A stretch of 64,000 bases of DNA from Serripes groenlandicus (GCA_031761405.1 JASEVX010000005.1:6159724-6223723), one strand, 5' to 3'; positions 31,705 to 42,104 are shown, counted from the stretch's first letter. Program-made: numbers and translations. Notes: generated by a model from the sequence alone, not told the origin.

Positions 31705-32040
31705 AAGGAGTAAGAATGAAACATTTTGAAAAAAAGAATTTGCTTGTTTATTATAAGCAATTTCACCTTTTTTCAACTTTGTATTCTTGAGTAATTTAAA
31801 GTCAGAGCTTCAAGTGAGAGAGTAAACACATTTGCGAAGGCAGACAGCTTGTGACATGCAGCAAACAGTCTTTAAAAACATTGTGGGAAAAGGAGAAATC
31901 TCTCATAATGAGCAATCTACTGATTTTCCTCTATGTTTTAAATAAAAGTTATAATTGTTTAGATGTTACAGTATATCCCATTGATGTTTTCAAAGCAGAC
32001 GACATTGAAAATGATGCTATGAGGTAAATGTTACTAAATA
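31705..32040. other. Decayed MITE fragments
   Basis: Cores TTGCTTGTTTATTATAAGCA (31740) and AAATCTCTCATAATGAGCAA (31896) with decayed arms. No gene. Confidence 0.5.
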
Positions 32041-32124
32041 CCATTACACACAATTGGATCAAACTTCAGCACCAATTTGAACACTCATTTTCTACTAAAT
32101 AAAATTCCTCTGCACTTCTACTAA

Positions 32125-32262
32125 CCCTTTCTCACATATAGAAGCAGTTTTATGCACCTGCAGCAGACTTCTTTTAAAAAAGTTGTGAAATAGGAGAAAA
32201 TTAATGCTCATTATGAATAATCTCTTTTTTTTATGCAATGTTTTCAACTCGATCAATTACAT
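32125..32262 (-). mobile_element. CACATA-type MITE truncated at the 698-bp satellite
   Basis: CCCTTTCTCACATATAGAAG to TTTTCAACTCGATCAATTAC, then the array begins. Confidence 0.75.
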
Positions 32263-32263
32263 G

Positions 32264-35200
32264 TTTTGCAGTATAATAATCTATTTCAGACAAATGGTTA
32301 ATTTCTATGCAATAGTCTGCAGTATAATAATCTAATGTTGTCTGTTTCAGACAAATGGTTAATTTCTATAGAATAGTCTGCAGTATAATAATCTAATGTT
32401 GTCTGTTTCATACAAATGGTTAATTTTTATGGAATGGTCTGCAGTATAATAATCTTAGCAATGTTGTCTGTGTTAGACAAATGGTTAATTTCTATGCAAT
32501 AGTCTGCAGTATAATAATCTAATCTAATGTTGTCTGTTTCAGACAAATGGTTAATTTCTATAGAATAGTCTGCAGTATAATAATCTAATGTTGTCTGTTT
32601 CAGACAAATGGTTAATTTCTATAGAATAGTCTGCAGTATAATAATCTAATGTTGTCTGTTTCATACAAATGGTTAATTTTTATGGAATGGTCTGCAGTAT
32701 AATAATCTTAGCAATGTTGTCTGTGTTAGACAAATGGTTAATTTCTATAGAATGGTCTGCAGTATAATATAGTCTAATGTTGTCTGTGTCCAACAACATT
32801 AATGGTTTATTTCTATGGAATGGTCTGCAGTATACTAATCTAATGTTGTCTGTTTCAGACAAATGGTTTATTTCTACAGAATGATCTGCAGTATAATAAT
32901 CTAATGTTGTCTGTGTTAGACAAATGGTTAATTTCTATGGAATGGTCTGCAGTATAATATAGTCTAATGTTGTCTGTGTCTGACAAAATTAATTGTTTAT
33001 TTCTATGGAATGGTCTACAGTATAATAATCTAATGTTGTCTGTTTCAGACAAATGGTTAATTTCTATAGAACAGTCTGCAGTATAATAATCTAATGTTGT
33101 CTGTTTCATACAAATGGTTAATTTTTATGGAATGGTCTGCAGTATAATAATCTTAGCAATGTTGTCTGTGTTAGACAAATGGTTAATTTCTATGCAATAG
33201 TCTGCAGTATAATAATCTAATCTAATGTTGTCTGTTTCAGACAAATGGTTAATTTCTATAGAATAGTCTGCAGTATAATAATCTAATGTTGTCTGTTTCA
33301 GACAAATGGTTAATTTCTATAGAATAGTCTGCAGTATAATAATCTAATGTTGTCTGTTTCATACAAATGGTTAATTTTTATGGAATGGTCTGCAGTATAA
33401 TAATCTTAGCAATGTTGTCTGTGTTAGACAAATGGTTAATTTCTATAGAATGGTCTGCAGTATAATATAGTCTAATGTTGTCTGTGTCCAACAACATTAA
33501 TGGTTTATTTCTATGGAATGGTCTGCAGTATACTAATCTAATGTTGTCTGTTTCAGACAAATGGTTTATTTCTACAGAATGATCTGCAGTATAATAATCT
33601 AATGTTGTCTGTGTTAGACAAATGGTTAATTTCTATGGAATGGTCTGCAGTATAATATAGTCTAATGTTGTCTGTGTCTGACAAAATTAATTGTTTATTT
33701 CTATGGAATGGTCTACAGTATAATAATCTAATGTTGTCTGTTTCAGACAAATGGTTAATTTCTATAGAACAGTCTGCAGTATAATAATCTAATGTTGTCT
33801 GTTTCATACAAATGGTTAATTTTTATGGAATGGTCTGCAGTATAATAATCTTAGCAATGTTGTCTGTGTTAGACAAATGGTTAATTTCTATGCAATAGTC
33901 TGCAGTATAATAATCTAATCTAATGTTGTCTGTTTCAGACAAATGGTTAATTTCTATAGAATAGTCTGCAGTATAATAATCTAATGTTGTCTGTTTCAGA
34001 CAAATGGTTAATTTCTATAGAATAGTCTGCAGTATAATAATCTAATGTTGTCTGTTTCATACAAATGGTTAATTTTTATGGAATGGTCTGCAGTATAATA
34101 ATCTTAGCAATGTTGTCTGTGTTAGACAAATGGTTAATTTCTATAGAATGGTCTGCAGTATAATATAGTCTAATGTTGTCTGTGTCCAACAACATTAATG
34201 GTTTATTTCTATGGAATGGTCTGCAGTATACTAATCTAATGTTGTCTGTTTCAGACAAATGGTTTATTTCTACAGAATGATCTGCAGTATAATAATCTAA
34301 TGTTGTCTGTGTTAGACAAATGGTTAATTTCTATGGAATGGTCTGCAGTATAATATAGTCTAATGTTGTCTGTGTCTGACAAAATTAATTGTTTATTTCT
34401 ATGGAATGGTCTACAGTATAATAATCTAATGTTGTCTGTTTCAGACAAATGGTTAATTTCTATAGAATAGTCTGCAGTATAATAATCTAATGTTGTCTGT
34501 TTCATACAAATGGTTAATTTTTATGGAATGGTCTGCAGTATAATAATCTTAGCAATGTTGTCTGTGTTAGACAAATGGTTAATTTCTATGCAATAGTCTG
34601 CAGTATAATAATCTAATCTAATGTTGTCTGTTTCAGACAAATGGTTAATTTCTATAGAATAGTCTGCAGTATAATAATCTAATGTTGTCTGTTTCAGACA
34701 AATGGTTAATTTCTATAGAATAGTCTGCAGTATAATAATCTAATGTTGTCTGTTTCATACAAATGGTTAATTTTTATGGAATGGTCTGCAGTATAATAAT
34801 CTTAGCAATGTTGTCTGTGTTAGACAAATGGTTAATTTCTATAGAATGGTCTGCAGTATAATATAGTCTAATGTTGTCTGTGTCCAACAACATTAATGGT
34901 TTATTTCTATGGAATGGTCTGCAGTATACTAATCTAATGTTGTCTGTTTCAGACAAATGGTTTATTTCTACAGAATGATCTGCAGTATAATAATCTAATG
35001 TTGTCTGTGTTAGACAAATGGTTAATTTCTATGGAATGGTCTGCAGTATAATATAGTCTAATGTTGTCTGTGTCTGACAAAATTAATTGTTTATTTCTAT
35101 GGAATGGTCTACAGTATAATAATCTAATGTTGTCTGTTTTTTTCAGGCAAATGGATTATTTCTATAGAATGGTCTGCAGTAAAATAATCTAATGTCATCT

Positions 35201-35415
35201 GTTTCAGACAAATGGTTTATTTCTACGGTATGGTCTGCAGTATAATAATCTAATGTTGTCTGTGTTAGACAAATGGTTAATTTCTACGGAATGGTCTGCA
35301 GTATAATAATCTAATGTAGTCTGTTTCAGACAAATGGTTAATTTCTACAGAATGGTCTGCAGTATAATAATCTAATGCAGTCTGTTTCAGACAAATGGTT
35401 AATTTCTATGGAATC
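32264..35415. repeat. Large minisatellite, ~61-bp unit, 698-bp higher-order repeat
   Basis: About 50 units of GTCTGCAGTATAATAATCTA plus TGTCTGTTTCAGACAAATGG plus TTAATTTCTATAGAAT. Each unit carries a small inverted repeat, TTGTCTG-TTT-CAGACAA. From about 32325 a 698-bp block is repeated four times almost without change (period seen at 32518/33216 and 32427/33125) up to about 35137, where it diverges. Recurrent short frames at a 698-bp spacing are products of this. Confidence 0.95.
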
Positions 35416-35653
35416 CTCAGCAGTTAAAGTATTGGTCTGCTTGAAAGTTAAAAGAAAAGAATATTGTAATGCATTTTAAATAAACATTTAACTTCAGACA
35501 ATATAACTAAAATAGGAGTAACATATGACATGACATATACTTTTGTTTCTGTAATGTTTTCAAAGTTTTCTGTTGTCAAGAAATTAAAAGATGATCAGTA
35601 CAGGGTTGTGACAAGCATGGCTGGCTAAGAGTTACGGTTCTAATGTCTTTTAA

Positions 35654-35870
35654 CTCTTTCCCACATACGACAAATCTGCAGCAGACGACTTTGAAAACAT
35701 AGTGACAAAAACCTGAAAAATCACCATAAAAGATAGCTTAATTGTTAAATAAAAGTGAAAACATTGAGGCTTAAGGAGAAATTGCTCATTATGAAAAATT
35801 TCACATTTGGCCACAATGTTTTCAAAAGTCTTCTGCTGCTATTGCGTCAAAATGCTTCTGCAGGTGGGAA
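35654..35870 (+). mobile_element. CACATA-type MITE
   Basis: TTAA 35650-35653; CTCTTTCCCACATACGACAA to CTTCTGCAGGTGGGAA, right tip lost. Confidence 0.82.
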
Positions 35871-36022
35871 TTTTGGGCTAAGAGTAACTTCTAATTTCTT
35901 TTAAATTAGCAGGTTTTTTACAGTGACTGTCCCATTTTCGAGACAATTAGAATTTTAGGATGGTGAATATAGCAGCCAGCATTCATTGACACACATGGAA
36001 GTCTTCCAAACAGAATGATTAA

Positions 36023-36244
36023 CCCTTTCCCTCATATCGACGCTTTCTGACACCTCTGCAGCATACAGCTTTTTGAAAACATAGTGAAAAAAGAAGAAAT
36101 TGCTCAAAACGAGCAATTTCTCCATTTGCCACTATGTTTTCCTCTTTTAGTCATAGGTTATCCATTCAATTATAGAGATTTTCTATTTTTTGACAAAATA
36201 TGTTCAAAGTCGTCTGCTGTAGAATTGTCGTATGAGTGAAAGGG
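36023..36244 (-). mobile_element. TTAA MITE, CTCATA type, full length
   Basis: 222 bp; TTAA 36019-36022 and 36245-36248, the second shared with the next copy; core GAAATTGCTCAAAACGAGCA. Confidence 0.92.
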
Positions 36245-36248
36245 TTAA

Positions 36249-36490
36249 ACCTTTCCCAGTAGCAGAGGCATTTGAACACATCTGAAGCAGACGACTTTTA
36301 AACACATTTTGACAATACATGAATAGTAGAAATTGCTCATTATTAAATGAGACTGATTTCAATTTTTGCCACAATGTTTTCAACTCTATTCAATAAGTAT
36401 ACTTTCAGTTGTAAAATTATATTTTTCCTTATTTTTGTCTGGATGTTTTCAAAGTTGTCTGCTGCAGAATTGTTGTTGTATGTGGACGGG
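36249..36490 (-). mobile_element. Old MITE sharing the preceding TTAA
   Basis: ACCTTTCCCAGTAGCAGAGG to TTGTATGTGGACGGG. Confidence 0.78.
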
Positions 36491-36774
36491 TTTAATTTAT
36501 AGATAGAACCAAACTGGTACAATGAATCACCTTACTGCAAGGGCTGAGCTAATGTGAGGAAGATATTCTATTTTTGGGTGTTTGTTCATCTATCTGTCAC
36601 AGGATTGTGTCCACTCTGTATCTCCTGTAACAGTTTTGATTTTGTTAAAAAAATCTTGAGCAAATATTAAATACATAAATTCCATGTGCAGAGTGAAAGG
36701 TTTTCAGTTGCATCAATTCAAGGTTAAGGTCATACAAGTCACATGTCAACTTTGTACCTCAAGACCTACCGTTT

Positions 36775-36870
36775 GGACATGTAGATACATTTTGACACAT
36801 TTGCAGAAGACGACATTTGAAAACATTGTGGCAAGTGGAGAGAGTGATTGAAATTCGAAATCACTATTTA
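36775..36870 (-). mobile_element. Old MITE left fragment
   Basis: ACATGTAGATACATTTTGAC to GTGATTGAAATTCGAAATCA. Confidence 0.55.
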
Positions 36871-36879
36871 TTCTGACTT

Positions 36880-37010
36880 GCTGGTTTTAGGATTACGACT
36901 GACTTACTGACTGACTTGCTGCTCTGTTGGTATTATGACTGACTTGCTGGTGTTAGTATTATGAATGACTTGCTGGTGTTAGGATAATTTAACCAGTAGA
37001 ACTGGTAAAT
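36880..37010. repeat. Short tandem array GACTTGCTGGTGTTAGGATTA in a SINE remnant
   Basis: Four to five degenerate units of 20-27 bp (GACTGACTTGCTG..TTAGGATTA). The flank AACCAGTAGAACTGGTAA matches the SINE body at 25401-25430, so the array arose inside a SINE copy. Confidence 0.7.
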
Positions 37011-37277
37011 AACCTTCTTTCTTTGCCATGTTTTGTTTCACCAGTATTCTACCAAACATTTTTTCTTTACAATGCACACTCACGGTCCATCTTCTTCAAT
37101 TTAATTGTTTTATAAGAGTTTCTGTTTAGGCAAAATGTATTAAACGAGAAATGAAGTTTCCTACTTTTGGCTGAAAATAATACCTTCAATTAAGAGATTA
37201 AAAGATTTGGTGATACAGAGAATGAGAGCAATTTCTCCTTTTGTCACAATGTTTTCAACTCTGCTTGATAATTATAT

Positions 37278-37440
37278 TTTTATGTCAAAAATACATTACC
37301 AGTCATTTAATACCTGATATATAATCTCCATACCCTAATTCATCCAGAAAAAAGAACGCGTTTAGCGTATTCCTCACGCCCTGTGTGATATACACGGTTG
37401 GCGGTAAACACCGCTGCACGTGGCCAACTTTTCACTTTTA
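37278..37440 (+). repeat. Left inverted terminal repeat of DIRS copy 2
   Basis: TTTTATGTCAAAAATACATT start, diverged about 10-15 percent from copy 1. Only its outer ~115 bp still have an inverted partner, at the right end (40511-40625). Confidence 0.88.
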
Positions 37441-37718
37441 GTTTCTGGACACAACGACCTACAGGCTAAGAATTTATTTTCATTTCTAAATTTAATTTTC
37501 TTTGTTTGTTAATGCTTTCGCTTTAACAGTCGCTTTCATTCAGTTAATTGCTTTACATTAACTTCTTACTAACTGTAATTATGTTTAATTATTGTTTGTG
37601 TTTAAGTTGTCTTTTGTATTTTACAACTTGCTGAGAGTCACGGGTGGTTACCCCACCCACTATTTCAGTTACGTGTCGGAGTTTTAATGGCCGTGCATTA
37701 CTAAACGGTTAATTCTAC

Positions 37719-37960
37719 CGACCTGTTTGTTGCCGATAATATTGTATTATCTTATTGTATTTACTTCGTATGTTTATGGCATTTACAATTGTGGAAAATA
37801 TTTTGAAAAAATAATTTTCATTGATACGTTCCGTAAGCGACCTGGTTGTTACCGATAATATTGTATTATCTCATTGTATTTACTTCGTATGTTTATGGCA
37901 TTTACAATTGTGGAAAATATTTTGAAAAAATAATTTTCATTGAATACGTTCCGTGAGCGA
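37719..37960 (+). repeat. 119-bp tandem duplication in the leader of DIRS copy 2
   Basis: CGACCTG..TTG..CCGATAATATTG at 37719 recurs at 37838. Both copies run through TTTATGGCATTTACAATTGTG to ACGTTCCGT..GCGA with few differences. Absent from copies 1 and 3. Confidence 0.85.
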
Positions 37961-38032
37961 CGAGTAGTAAAAAATAAAAAATAGAAAAATATTTGTTTCT
38001 TTGTTGAATTTCATATTGTGTATTGCATTAAT

Positions 38033-40555
38033 ATGTCACATAAGGGTGAACAGAGGCGTGGCTCGTGTGGTCACTTAGTGGCTTTATGGGACACGCATCC
38101 GTCCTGCATTTCGTGCACTAAGTGCATAAAGGACTCACCCTGTGAGTACTGCTCGTCTTGGCCTGAAGCCATTTGGATAAAGGCTGGGGCGAGGAGGACT
38201 CACAAAAGCCGTAAGACTAAGAAGATCCCGGTGAAGGTGTCTCTTAGCTCGACTAGTGAAGCAGAATTCAATGGATTTTCGCAATCAGACTCTGCTGCCA
38301 AGGAGAGTGATCAAAAGGTAAGAACTATTAAATCACTCTTTACAACCGCCCCCCCCTCAGCTTCGGCTGGTTCTTCACGGGACACGGGGGAACGGATGTT
38401 AGCGTCGGGTGTCAGTTCTGCCGAACGACAACTTCCGACGCTAGGTGTTAGGGCTGATCCTTCGGGAGACGCCATAGGCCATTATAAGGGAAACCTTGTT
38501 GATTGGCCGTTGCTAACACCACGCTCTGCGGGAAAACATTCTTCGGAATCCAGCAGAGTGCCAAATTTCGTCTCCGGACAGAATTTGGAGACAGGGGATA
38601 GAGCAGTTGAAATACTGCCTACCCCTAGTCAACCGGGAATTGCGTCAGAGCAAAACCCTTATGACACCGGGCAACCGGTCACTCATTACGCCGTGGCGCG
38701 TCAGGTCACCGGGAAACCGGGTAGTCATGGAGACATGACGCGACCGGGAGCTGCTCAGTCATTTAATTATGACGTAACCGGGCAACCGGTCAGACAGTTA
38801 AACATGATCCCGGTCATCGGGAATTCAGTTGACAATGGAATTGGCCAATCATTTACTAAAGATTGGTCCAATCAGATGATTAGTCACCCGTCTATGACGC
38901 GTCCGGGCACCAGTCATCCGGGTACCACCGGGCAACCAGGTACGGGGCAGATGGCCCCTGTGTGTCACGACCGAATAGATACAAGGTATCATTCATTCGC
39001 GGCACAGCCGGAATACATGGATGTACAGAACACTGGACAGTATGTACCAGGTTCATATATCCAAACGCCTAACAGTGGTTATAGGGACTATCAGACGGAG
39101 AAGTACTACCGTTCTCCTAGGGAGACGGTGTATTATTCTAGAGAGAACTCTCCGCCCCTACACCATGCGCCGTTACACAAGGTGGAACGGCTGTATGATA
39201 GGCAAGGAAACCAAGCCTACCGGGATACTAAATTTCCAGATCTGGAGAATTTACGACTCCCGGAAAGACATCTCTCGAGGCAGTCTTTAGAAAGGCGAAC
39301 CCCCGTTCAGGATAATTATACTTATCCGATAAAGGGTAGGTCGAGACCGTCCCATACGGTTAGTTCGGCCCCAACAATCGACACTGTGCGACCTCTCTCT
39401 GCTGCGGAGAGAAGGGCCATTTCACAGGATCGACATCAGAACATAGAATCGGAAGAATCTATGTCTGATTCAGAAATTGACCAACCGGTTGAAAGACCGG
39501 TTAGAGGCAATTTGTCACGTCGTAGGGTCCGACAAGATTCCAGTTCGTCGTCTAACGAAGAATTGGAAAGTCAGCACACTACAATGGACGAGCCAGCTGT
39601 AGAACGTTGGTCACTACAGCAGGCCATTGAGGAAGTATTTAGGGTTGTTCCTAGTACTTTTTGCCCAAAGGTTGACGCTCCCCCTCGTCGTAAAAACCTT
39701 TCCAGTTTGGAAGAACTGAATGCGGAGACTACAACTCCACAACAGTTACTTCCACAGGCAAACAATCTGGGCAGATTGTTGGACCAGTTGCAGTCCACCA
39801 GATCGTTGGTTACGATTGAACCAGCCTGGTCAGTCCCACTAGCCATTTCTAAGGAATGGGTGTCTCCGAAAGTTTATGTAGCTTCTAAGGAGTTCTTTCC
39901 TGTGAAAGTACCAACCTTAGACGGAGATGCGGCTACACTGGGTCTGTCTGCACCCACGTCAATAACGGTTAACGCCAAACTTATTGAGAGATGGGAGGCC
40001 AGAGCGCGTCTGGGAGTCATGGTGTCATCCCATGACGATCATTTCGCGATAGCTCTAGCCATGTTACTAAAAGAGGAGAACGTCTCTAGCAGAGGGGCTA
40101 GCAGAATTCTTGAGGCGTTTGATACGGGTAATCGGCATTTAATGGCTCTGAATTTACAGAACGCCACAGAAATGCTTTCCGTAAGGAGAGATGCGACGCT
40201 AATCAAATCTTCTCCGTTACTTCAAACCAGCAAGGACAGTCTTAGAGCTGCTCCTTTAGCCTCAAACCTTCTCTTTGGTGGAAGGGTAGCTGCGGTGACT
40301 GTATCTGATGCGTCAGAACAGTCTAGACGCCTGTCGGCTAGCGCAGCTAATGCTTTTTCGCAGAGTAATAAACACTCTGCACCGTCGACGAAATGGGGCA
40401 AGCCTAGGAAGCCCCCGGCGAAGAAGCAAAAACAGGAAGTTAAGGCGTTGCCGCCTAAACAACCTCCTTCCACGGGCCAGAAGTTTGTTAAGCCAAAGCC
40501 CCGTGAATGGACAGGGCGTGAGGAATACGCTAAACGCGTTCTTTTTTCTGGATGA
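38033..40555 (+). CDS. gag: Intact DIRS gag-like protein with terminal-repeat-encoded C-terminus
   Basis: Single open frame of about 840 codons. The ATG at 38033 (MSHKGEQRRGSCGH) is chosen over the in-frame ATG five codons upstream because it matches the starts in copies 1 and 3. Residues about 10-50 hold the Cys/His cluster (CGH, WDTH, CISCTKC, CEYC). Residues about 200-320 are a degenerate GQPV/MTRPG/TGQPG low-complexity tract, shorter than in copy 1. Residues about 530-640 carry SLQQAIEEVFRVVPS and APPRRKNLSSLEE. The end is lysine/proline rich (KPPAKKQKQEVKA). The last ~17 residues, after KPKP, are encoded by the right terminal repeat because of the internal deletion. This is the only uninterrupted long protein in the window, which suggests either a recent insertion or that gag was kept. 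Function is inferred from family position only. Confidence 0.85.
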   Translation: MSHKGEQRRGSCGHLVALWDTHPSCISCTKCIKDSPCEYCSSWPEAIWIKAGARRTHKSRKTKKIPVKVSLSSTSEAEFNGFSQSDSAAKESDQKVRTIKSLFTTAPPSASAGSSRDTGERMLASGVSSAERQLPTLGVRADPSGDAIGHYKGNLVDWPLLTPRSAGKHSSESSRVPNFVSGQNLETGDRAVEILPTPSQPGIASEQNPYDTGQPVTHYAVARQVTGKPGSHGDMTRPGAAQSFNYDVTGQPVRQLNMIPVIGNSVDNGIGQSFTKDWSNQMISHPSMTRPGTSHPGTTGQPGTGQMAPVCHDRIDTRYHSFAAQPEYMDVQNTGQYVPGSYIQTPNSGYRDYQTEKYYRSPRETVYYSRENSPPLHHAPLHKVERLYDRQGNQAYRDTKFPDLENLRLPERHLSRQSLERRTPVQDNYTYPIKGRSRPSHTVSSAPTIDTVRPLSAAERRAISQDRHQNIESEESMSDSEIDQPVERPVRGNLSRRRVRQDSSSSSNEELESQHTTMDEPAVERWSLQQAIEEVFRVVPSTFCPKVDAPPRRKNLSSLEELNAETTTPQQLLPQANNLGRLLDQLQSTRSLVTIEPAWSVPLAISKEWVSPKVYVASKEFFPVKVPTLDGDAATLGLSAPTSITVNAKLIERWEARARLGVMVSSHDDHFAIALAMLLKEENVSSRGASRILEAFDTGNRHLMALNLQNATEMLSVRRDATLIKSSPLLQTSKDSLRAAPLASNLLFGGRVAAVTVSDASEQSRRLSASAANAFSQSNKHSAPSTKWGKPRKPPAKKQKQEVKALPPKQPPSTGQKFVKPKPREWTGREEYAKRVLFSG

Positions 40556-40643
40556 ATTAGGGTATGGAGATTATATATCAGGTATTAAATGACTGGTAAG
40601 TATTTTCTAATAAAAATATGTTTTACTTTAAAAAACTTCATTT
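40511..40643 (+). repeat. Shortened right inverted terminal repeat of DIRS copy 2
   Basis: Starts ACAGGGCGTGAGGAATACGC, the inverse of the left repeat from its CCTCACGCCCTGT outward, and ends with the unique right tip ACTTTAAAAAACTTCATTT. The inner part of the repeat is deleted along with the pol region. Confidence 0.88.
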
Positions 40644-40731
40644 CAATTTATAGAAATTTTCCATAATTTTGTTTAGACCTTTTCAAAGTCATCGACATGG
40701 TGCTGATTTGGTGTATGTGGTAAAGGTTTAA

Positions 40732-41685
40732 CCCTTTCCCTCATATAGATGCTTTCTGACGCCTCTGCAGCAGACGGCTTTTTGAAAACATAGTGACAAA
40801 AGAAGAAATTGCACAAAACGTTTTTGCCACAATGTTTTCCACTTTTTATACGACCGTTTCTTAAAAACAGTACGTATTATGGTATGGTCGTGTCCCTCCC
40901 TCCGTCCCTCCGTCCGTCCATCCCTATCTCCGTCCGTCCCTCCGTCTGTCCATCCGTCCGTTCGGGTTTTCCGCACTTTTTTCTTACATACTTTGAGCTA
41001 TTGAGCTGAAATTTTGTATAAGGCTTTGTAGTGATGTGTCACATATCAAGTTCATATTTCCTGGGATTTCGTCAATTTTTTAATGAGTTATGCCCCTTTT
41101 TGGACTTAGAATATTTGTTTTCCGCACCTTTTTTCTACATGCTTCGATGTATTGAGCTGAAATTATGTATATGGCTTTGTAATCAAGTGTCACAGATCAA
41201 GTTCACCTTTCCTCGAATTTCGTCAATTTTTTAATGAGTTATGCCCCTTTTTGGACTTAGAATATTGGTTTTCCGCATTTTTATCCTACATACTTTGAGC
41301 TATTGACCTGAAATTTTGTATATGGCTTTGTAATCATGTGTCACAGATCAAGTTCACATTTCCTGGGATTTCGTCAGTTTTTGAATGAGTTATGCCCCTT
41401 TTTGGACTTAGAATATTTGTCAATTTCTGCATGAGTTATGCATTTTTCATAGTTTCCCATTATTCTTTAACAACTTATTCCTGAACGACTTTATTAACTT
41501 TTTACAAACAAACAATATATCAAAACAAACAGGAAACTTACAAAGAAGTTCCTGACGGGCGTATTATGTACCGTTTGCGGTACTCTTGTTGTCATAGGTT
41601 ATCCATTCAATTATGGAGATTTTCTATTTTTTGACAAAATACGTTCAAAGTCGTCTGCTGTAAAATTGCCGTATGAGGGAAAGGG
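40732..41685 (-). mobile_element. CTCATA-type MITE split by the 743-bp hairpin element
   Basis: CCCTTTCCCTCATATAGATG at the left and GCCGTATGAGGGAAAGGG at the right, TTAA both sides; the interruption is 40848-41590. It shares its left TTAA with the older MITE end at 40727. Confidence 0.9.
40848..41590 (+). mobile_element. Second hairpin-ended tandem-unit element (Helitron/HINE-like), exact ends
   Basis: A 743-bp insertion inside a CTCATA-type MITE; unoccupied MITE copies read CCACTTTTTGTCATAGG across the site. After a TCCG-rich pyrimidine tract come three units of exactly 151 bp, starting GTTTTCCGCA at 40966, 41117 and 41268. The 3' end is GTACCG-TTTG-CGGTAC (41568-41583) followed by TCTTG. 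No TSD is seen; insertion was into a T run. The interior is unrelated to the AGCTCACC family, but the 3' end logic is the same. Confidence 0.8.
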
Positions 41686-41903
41686 TTAAACTTTAGGGGA
41701 CTGCTTCAAGTCTACTATCTGAGCTTCCAGTAAAAACACCCATTGGAAATCTCATGAAGAAGCTTCAAGCCGAATACTGTAAATGTCTAGGACCACAAAT
41801 TGGCCAGGATGAGGGCTTGATTGTTGTTTCATTACTTAAGACAATCGAATTTGGGAAATTAATTTGCTTTCGCCCGAAAGTTGTGTTTGGAAAAACAGTT
41901 TAG

Positions 41904-42104
41904 CCCTTCACCACATACAACAAATCAGTAGCGGATAATTTTTTGAAAAGATCTCAGCAAATGTATGGAAAATCTCTATGAATCGTAAAATTTTAGAATA
42001 GAGTTGGAAACATTGTAAGAACAGGTCTGGCGATATAACTCATAATGAGCAAATTTCTACTTTTACCGCAATGTCTTAAAATTTTGTCTGCATGTGGGAA
42101 AGGG
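41904..42104 (+). mobile_element. Old CACATA-type MITE
   Basis: CCCTTCACCACATACAACAA to CTGCATGTGGGAAAGGG; flanks TTAG and TTAC. Confidence 0.75.

Larger units (their letters stand above)
37278..40643 (+). mobile_element. DIRS copy 2: gag-only internal-deletion derivative
   Basis: Left repeat (37278-about 37440), leader and gag as in copy 1. Then gag sequence passes at about 40510 straight into a shortened right repeat (40511-40643) with the same right tip. RT, RNase H, recombinase, internal complementary region and part of the right repeat are absent. The element sits inside an older CACATA-type MITE: left half to 37277, right half from 40644. Comparison with unoccupied MITE copies fixes the ends and shows no long target duplication. 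It would need recombinase and RT in trans to move. Confidence 0.9.
37200..40727 (-). mobile_element. Old CACATA-type MITE split by DIRS copy 2
   Basis: Left half to 37277 (GAGCAATTTCTCCTTTTGTC..CTTGATAATTATATT), right half from 40644 (CAATTTATAGAAATTTTCCA to GTGTATGTGGTAAAGG). Intact relatives read ATAATTATACTTTCATTTAT across the site. Confidence 0.8.

Noticed and set aside
32680..34956. Recurrent 60- and 84-codon minus-strand frames at 698-bp spacing
   Set aside because: Copies of the same satellite block, not a gene family.
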